Part shown: one piece after another, positions 6,733 to 9,659 of the stretch
How the letters are laid out: each line of letters opens with the position of its first letter
Position numbering within the stretch: the first letter of the stretch is position 1
Made by a program: the position numbers and the translations under genes
Source of the DNA: Synergistaceae bacterium
GTDB taxonomy: Bacteria > Synergistota > Synergistia > Synergistales > Synergistaceae
DNA: 9,659 nucleotides
Assembly: GCA_031264605.1 (NCBI GenBank)
Contig: JAISDQ010000014.1
Location: 1 to 9,659 of the forward strand
Direction of reading: 5' to 3'
Notes under the pieces: generated by a model
Databases searched by the model: none
What the model saw: the letters and a program-made list of their open reading frames with translations, nothing else
Told to the model about the DNA's origin: nothing

Positions 6733-7796
6733 AGATGGAGAACGGCGCCGCTTTACACAGCATACTCGTGGTCGATGACGACGCCACGAACCTCAGGATA
6801 CTTCAGGAGATACTGAAATCGGCGTACAAGGTGTACGCGTCTCCATCAGGCGAACGCGCGCTCAGTTTTTTGGAGAACAGGATACCGGATTTGATAATGC
6901 TCGACGTTGGAATGCCCGGCATGAGCGGATACGATCTGCTGAAACGCCTGAAAGGCGACGAACGCCTTGCCTCCGTCCCGGTGATCTTCCTGACCGTGCG
7001 GGAGGGGCGCGAGAGCGAAGAGGAAGCGTTCAGGCTGGGCGCGGTGGACTACATAGTGAAACCGGTGACCGCTGGAGTGGTGCGGGCGCGGGTCGATCTG
7101 CACATCGAGCTGGGAAATTACCGTAAGCGAATCGAAAAACTCGTTGGACAAAAAACAGAACGTCTCGGCAGGGTGCAGGACTCCATCCTGAAAATTCTCT
7201 CCGGCGTCACGGCGTGGAGGGACGACGGGGAAAGCGGGCATATCGAACGCACGGCCGCCTACGCGGGTTTGGCGGTCAAAGGGCTCTTGGAGACGGACGA
7301 CCCGGTTTACCGCGTTACCCCCCAATATGGAGACAGCATAATAAAAGCCTCGAAACTTCACGATATCGGGCACGTCGCCATTCCCGACAGCATACTCATG
7401 AAACCGGGAGAGCTGACGCCGGAAGAATTCGCCGTGATGAAGAAGCACACCGTCATAGGGGCCGCGATAATAGACGACGCGATAAACGGCCTTGGCGACG
7501 ATTCGTCATTCCTCGCGACAGCGAGGGAGATAGTCGTCTCTCATCACGAATGGTGGAACGGCGGCGGTTATCCGAACGCCGTTTCGGGCCGCGAAATCCC
7601 TCTGTCGGGCCGCGTGGTGGCGATTGCCGACACATACGATATCCTCACCGCGGACAGCCTTTGCAAGACCGCGCTCACCCACGGGGAAGCGATGCGCGTA
7701 ATCCACGAGGAGACTGGCAGTCATTTCGACCCGCGCATGATAGAAATTCTGGAGGAAATCTTCCCCGCGTTCGCCGGCGTGAAGCCCCAAACGTAA
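6729..7796 (+). CDS. Response regulator with receiver and HD-GYP phosphodiesterase-type domain
   Basis: Receiver/HD-GYP proteins usually hydrolyse cyclic di-GMP under control of phosphorylation. The receiver (about residues 10-125) has the acid pair D16/D17, acceptor D59 in IMLDVGMPG and K111 in VKPV, so it should be phosphorylatable. A helical linker (about 126-160) leads to the HD-GYP domain (about 160-350). Core metal ligands are present: H171, H211-D212, H240, H272-H273 and D301, with the GYP triplet at 280-282. Several positions are unusual. HDIGK is HDIGH (H215). The Glu four residues before the first His, found in ETGxH-type proteins, is Gly167, with a Glu at 168 instead. The RPYK segment is replaced by SLCK. 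Activity or substrate may therefore differ from a standard c-di-GMP enzyme. The ATG overlaps the kinase TGA by 4 nt (ATGA), with GAGG at 6721-6724. An alternative ATG lies two codons in, at 6735. It is the last gene of the operon. Confidence 0.93.
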   Translation: MKMENGAALHSILVVDDDATNLRILQEILKSAYKVYASPSGERALSFLENRIPDLIMLDVGMPGMSGYDLLKRLKGDERLASVPVIFLTVREGRESEEEAFRLGAVDYIVKPVTAGVVRARVDLHIELGNYRKRIEKLVGQKTERLGRVQDSILKILSGVTAWRDDGESGHIERTAAYAGLAVKGLLETDDPVYRVTPQYGDSIIKASKLHDIGHVAIPDSILMKPGELTPEEFAVMKKHTVIGAAIIDDAINGLGDDSSFLATAREIVVSHHEWWNGGGYPNAVSGREIPLSGRVVAIADTYDILTADSLCKTALTHGEAMRVIHEETGSHFDPRMIEILEEIFPAFAGVKPQT

Positions 7797-7817
7797 ACCG
7801 CCAACCGGCATGAAGTT
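7797..7817. other. Short convergent junction without a visible terminator
   Basis: Twenty-one bases separate the stop codons of the rightward HD-GYP gene and leftward mntP. No GC hairpin followed by a T-run is visible on either strand here. Transcripts may overlap or end by a factor-dependent mechanism. Confidence 0.4.
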
Positions 7818-8387
7818 TTAAGAGAAAATTGTGTGTTCCAGCAGAATCTTTACGCCGAGCGACACCAAAATCGTCCCGCCCGCCAACTCGGCGCCGGTTT
7901 TGAATTTTGTCCCGAAGATATTTCCGATTTTCACTCCGCACGCCGCCACCGCGAACGTTATCGCCCCGGTGAGCGCCGCCGCCCTGAATATGTCGGCGCC
8001 GAGGAAGGCGAACGTGATTCCGGCGGCCAACGCGTCGATACTCGTCGCTACGGCCAGGACAAACATTTTCATGAGCCCGCGCGAATTCGTCTCCGGTTTT
8101 CTCCATTCCTTTTCAGTGGAGAAACTGTCCTTTATGCCCTTGCCGCCGATAAAACATAACAGCACAAACGCGATCCAGTGGTCGAACCCCCGGATTCCGT
8201 CGGCGAGATAACGGGCCGCGGCATATCCCAACGCCGGCATGAGAGCCTGAAAGGCGCCGAAAAAAACGGCGGGCGTAAAAAATTCTTTCAGCTTCGGCGC
8301 GTCCGACGATAAACCGAGCGTCACCGATACGGCAAAAGCGTCCATAGACAGCCCCAAAGCGATTAAAATTATTTCCGTCAATCCCAT
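7818..8387 (-). CDS. mntP: Manganese efflux pump MntP
   Basis: MntP exports Mn2+ across the inner membrane and protects against manganese excess. This 189-aa protein is close to the family's usual length. It shows the internal duplication typical of the family (formerly DUF204/YebN). Each half carries a membrane helix with an acidic residue: D16 in LGLSMDAFAV and D118 in ATSIDALAAG, the same positions as in the E. coli protein. About six hydrophobic segments fill the chain, with a basic cytoplasmic loop in the middle (KGIKDSFSTEKEWRKPETNS). The ATG at 8387-8385 is the only possible start because an in-frame TAA lies five codons upstream. No Shine-Dalgarno sequence precedes it, which is unusual in this window. 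No Mn-sensing yybP-ykoY riboswitch was recognised in the 80 nt upstream. It converges on the HD-GYP gene. Confidence 0.93.
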   Translation of the reverse strand: MGLTEIILIALGLSMDAFAVSVTLGLSSDAPKLKEFFTPAVFFGAFQALMPALGYAAARYLADGIRGFDHWIAFVLLCFIGGKGIKDSFSTEKEWRKPETNSRGLMKMFVLAVATSIDALAAGITFAFLGADIFRAAALTGAITFAVAACGVKIGNIFGTKFKTGAELAGGTILVSLGVKILLEHTIFS

Positions 8388-8404
8388 AATTATTTTATAT
8401 TATC
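8385..8404 (-). promoter_or_regulatory. AT-rich imperfect palindrome over the mntP start, possible metal-regulator operator
   Basis: GATAAT and ATTATG flank an 8-nt AT spacer directly at the start codon, in otherwise GC-rich DNA. The half-sites resemble Fur-family GATAAT/ATTATC elements. The 8-nt spacer departs from the standard 19-bp Fur box, and an AT-rich promoter would look similar by chance. Confidence 0.2.
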
Positions 8405-8425
8405 ACGACATCCCGAATATGTCTC
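8397..8425 (-). promoter_or_regulatory. Candidate promoter for mntP, giving a nearly leaderless transcript
   Basis: On the minus strand, GAGACA (8425-8420, 4 of 6 to TTGACA), a 17-nt spacer, then TGA-TAATAT with the hexamer at 8402-8397 (4 of 6, with an upstream TG). Start of transcription about 7 nt downstream would fall within a few bases of the ATG. This would explain the missing ribosome site. The hexamers are weak and the call rests on spacing and context. Confidence 0.3.
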
Positions 8426-8467
8426 GCGGCGCGGTCGTTTTGGGCCGGGTCATAAGGACGCGCGGAG

Positions 8468-9397
8468 TTAAACCGTTTCCTCGCCCGCCTTTATTTCTTC
8501 CAAAACATTTACGGCGTATATGTATATTTCGCTCATTATCAAATTCCAGCAACAAGCTCCCCATGTCGACAATTGTAGGGAAAGAGGTAATTTTATCCAT
8601 TTATAAGAATAGATAAAGACATAAATAAATCCTCCTGAACCTATACATTGGAAAAGTTTAAGCGGCCTCAATATGTCATCTGCAAAATTAAATGCTATGG
8701 GATTGAATTTCATTTTCGGATGACCTTCTAAAAATTTTTTATAAAGAAAACCTTTGCGTGGGTTATACTTCGCGATCGTTTTTATATTAATGATAAAAAA
8801 AAGCGTTAAAATGCCTGCACTCCAATAAGCGCTTATAATAATAAAAAGAGATAAAAGAGAAACAAATCCTAGAAATACCAAATACATCATTTCGTTATCG
8901 GAATAATAATAGCGTAACTTTCTCAGAAGGCTGGTTCGATTAAAGGACCTACCCGCCTCGCTTTGTATGGGGCGAAGCCTTATCCCAAGGAAATCAAAAA
9001 ACCTCGCGAATAAAATTTGAAAGCAAGGATACAGGAGCACTGCAACGAGCGGGATTAACTTCGGCGAAAAGTAGAATACAACGTTAAAACCAAACCATAA
9101 TAACAAAAGCACTGTCAACAGGCGGACACATGTCTTGTGTTCTTCAACATAGTAAAATTTGACACTGAAAAGTTGAATTGCTAAAAAAAGGCAGAATATA
9201 AAAAAAACGGGAAATTTTTCAAGGCGAGTCACAAGAGGGCTTTCGATGGTGAATAGATAATAAACCGCTAAACCGAACATTGCACCTGATAAACATATAT
9301 AAAGCATAACAGTACGTGAAGCACTTTTTTTTGCTTCATTGCAAATCAAGCGAAGTGGAATTTCTTTACGCTCGCCATTTTCCGGGAGTTCATTCAT
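8468..9397 (-). CDS. Unrecognised multi-pass membrane protein encoded by an AT-rich gene
   Basis: I do not recognise this 309-aa protein. After a charged N-terminus (MNELPENGERKEIPLRLICN) come hydrophobic segments at about residues 29-50, 62-84, 91-110, 113-134, 170-190 and 191-206, with a possible further one near 253-268. Cytoplasmic-type loops are basic (for example LLRKLRYYY near 157-165 and KYNPRKGFLYKKF near 210-222). It is rich in Phe, Tyr, Ile and Leu. The gene is visibly AT-rich, with codon use unlike all its neighbours, suggesting transfer or a different selective history. The ATG at 9397-9395 has no ribosome site. The same frame continues 16 codons upstream to a TGA, with coding-like sequence (SAVKDISEQAA). 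A GTG at 9443 with a good ribosome site is one base out of frame. The true start, or a frameshift, is therefore open. No function can be inferred. Confidence 0.7.
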   Translation of the reverse strand: MNELPENGERKEIPLRLICNEAKKSASRTVMLYICLSGAMFGLAVYYLFTIESPLVTRLEKFPVFFIFCLFLAIQLFSVKFYYVEEHKTCVRLLTVLLLLWFGFNVVFYFSPKLIPLVAVLLYPCFQILFARFFDFLGIRLRPIQSEAGRSFNRTSLLRKLRYYYSDNEMMYLVFLGFVSLLSLFIIISAYWSAGILTLFFIINIKTIAKYNPRKGFLYKKFLEGHPKMKFNPIAFNFADDILRPLKLFQCIGSGGFIYVFIYSYKWIKLPLSLQLSTWGACCWNLIMSEIYIYAVNVLEEIKAGEETV

Positions 9398-9443
9398 GGC
9401 AGCTTGTTCGGAGATATCTTTTACCGCCGAGATGATTTTTCAC
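9390..9443 (-). CDS. Short frame with good ribosome site overlapping the AT-rich gene; possible frameshifted 5' end
   Basis: GTG at 9443-9441 follows GAGGAAGGGATAAGC, a good ribosome site at good spacing. It opens a 17-codon frame (MKNHLGGKRYLRTSCHE) that ends at TGA 9392-9390, overlapping the next gene's ATG by 8 nt. If the run of five A (9436-9440 on the minus strand) had four, the GTG would read straight into the 309-aa protein as MKIISAVKDISEQAAMNELP. This may be a frameshift from mutation or sequencing error, or a short coupling ORF. Confidence 0.35.
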   Translation of the reverse strand: MKNHLGGKRYLRTSCHE

Positions 9444-9560
9444 GCTTATCCCTTCCTCGTACAGCGTAAGTATCGTCCTTTACTTAAAATATTCGCGTCT
9501 TTGCCGTTTTGCGGAGAATCGGCGGCGACATATTACTCGACGCCAACCGCCGGCAATAAT
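9398..9560. other. Intergenic region between two leftward membrane-protein genes
   Basis: Apart from the short frame at 9390-9443, no gene was recognised. A GC-rich imperfect inverted repeat (GGCGG and GGCG arms pairing with CGCC and CCGCC, roughly 9499-9553) lies just after the upstream gene's stop. It lacks a T-run, so it is at best a weak terminator. Confidence 0.35.
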
Positions 9561-9659
9561 TTACTGAAAATTTTCTTCGTTTGTTTTTAATCTGGGAATT
9601 ACCGCAAACGCCAGAGAAATCATGATAAACAACATACCCGGTATCAGCAGCGCCGAACG
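9561..9659 (-). CDS. C-terminal fragment of a membrane protein, cut by the window edge
   Basis: Reading leftward from the right edge, 32 codons end at TAA (9563-9561). The peptide is RSALLIPGMLFIMISLAFAV followed by IPRLKTNEENFQ. This is a final membrane helix with a short polar, charged tail, as at the end of many transporters (for example the major facilitator type). The family cannot be decided from this fragment. Codon use is moderately balanced. The frame is continuous to the window edge, and the next leftward gene starts more than 100 nt downstream. Confidence 0.6.
   Translation of the reverse strand, partial: RSALLIPGMLFIMISLAFAVIPRLKTNEENFQ

Noticed and set aside
7214..7813. Plus-strand 199-codon frame in a second frame of the HD-GYP gene
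   Set aside because: It is Arg-rich and motif-free, whereas the overlapping frame carries all HD-GYP residues.
8403..8467. GC-rich tail on the minus strand reading MTRPKTTAPRDIFGMS as a gene remnant or small ORF
   Set aside because: There is no ribosome site, it is 16 codons only, and no homologue is recognised. It may be a relic of what preceded the AT-rich gene, but there is no evidence for that.
8388..8467. yybP-ykoY manganese riboswitch before mntP
   Set aside because: The region is only 80 nt, and I could not find the conserved paired elements. A covariance-model search would settle it.
1..9659. CRISPR arrays, tRNA/rRNA genes, insertion sequences or phage genes
   Set aside because: No spaced direct repeats, cloverleaf, transposase motif or terminal inverted repeats were seen on either strand.

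Overview
The window is a stretch of a bacterial chromosome, mostly GC-rich with strong GC-biased codon use. Shine-Dalgarno sites are of the GGAGG type and some starts are GTG or TTG. The gene content is a WbpM/PglF-type sugar-nucleotide dehydratase, a FIST protein with a hybrid histidine kinase and an HD-GYP regulator, and the manganese exporter MntP. This fits a free-living or gut-type anaerobe. Synergistota is my tentative guess from the general look of the proteins, but nothing here is diagnostic of a phylum. No tRNA, rRNA, CRISPR array, insertion sequence or attachment site was seen.

Layout. Positions 1-92 (minus) hold the first 30 codons of a membrane protein that runs off the left edge. 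Positions 93-362 are a divergent intergenic region with a probable extended -10 promoter for the rightward genes. Positions 363-809 encode a 148-aa protein of unknown function. It is followed after 27 nt by a 615-aa membrane-anchored NDP-sugar 4,6-dehydratase (837-2684). A near-perfect extended -10 element overlaps the junction after the dehydratase. It precedes a three-gene signalling operon: a FIST-domain sensor (2751-3965), a 907-aa cytoplasmic PAS hybrid histidine kinase with HisKA, HATPase, degenerate receiver, active receiver and Hpt (4009-6732), and a receiver/HD-GYP response regulator (6729-7796) whose start overlaps the kinase stop.

The right end is transcribed leftward. mntP (7818-8387) converges on the operon. 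Next is an AT-rich gene for an unrecognised multi-pass membrane protein (8468-9397), which stands out in composition and may have a frame problem at its 5' end. Last is the C-terminal 32 codons of another membrane protein (9561-9659), cut by the window edge.

How the genes work together. The likely functional unit is FIST, hybrid kinase and HD-GYP regulator. The FIST protein would sense a small ligand (some FIST proteins, the NosP group, are heme-based NO sensors). It would act on the soluble kinase, and the phosphorelay through H203, D616 and H763 would end on D59 of the HD-GYP protein to change cyclic dinucleotide turnover. The HD-GYP domain keeps its core metal ligands but departs from consensus at several ligand-contact positions, so its activity or substrate may be unusual. 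The upstream dehydratase makes a precursor for surface glycans, a plausible but unproven output of such a pathway.
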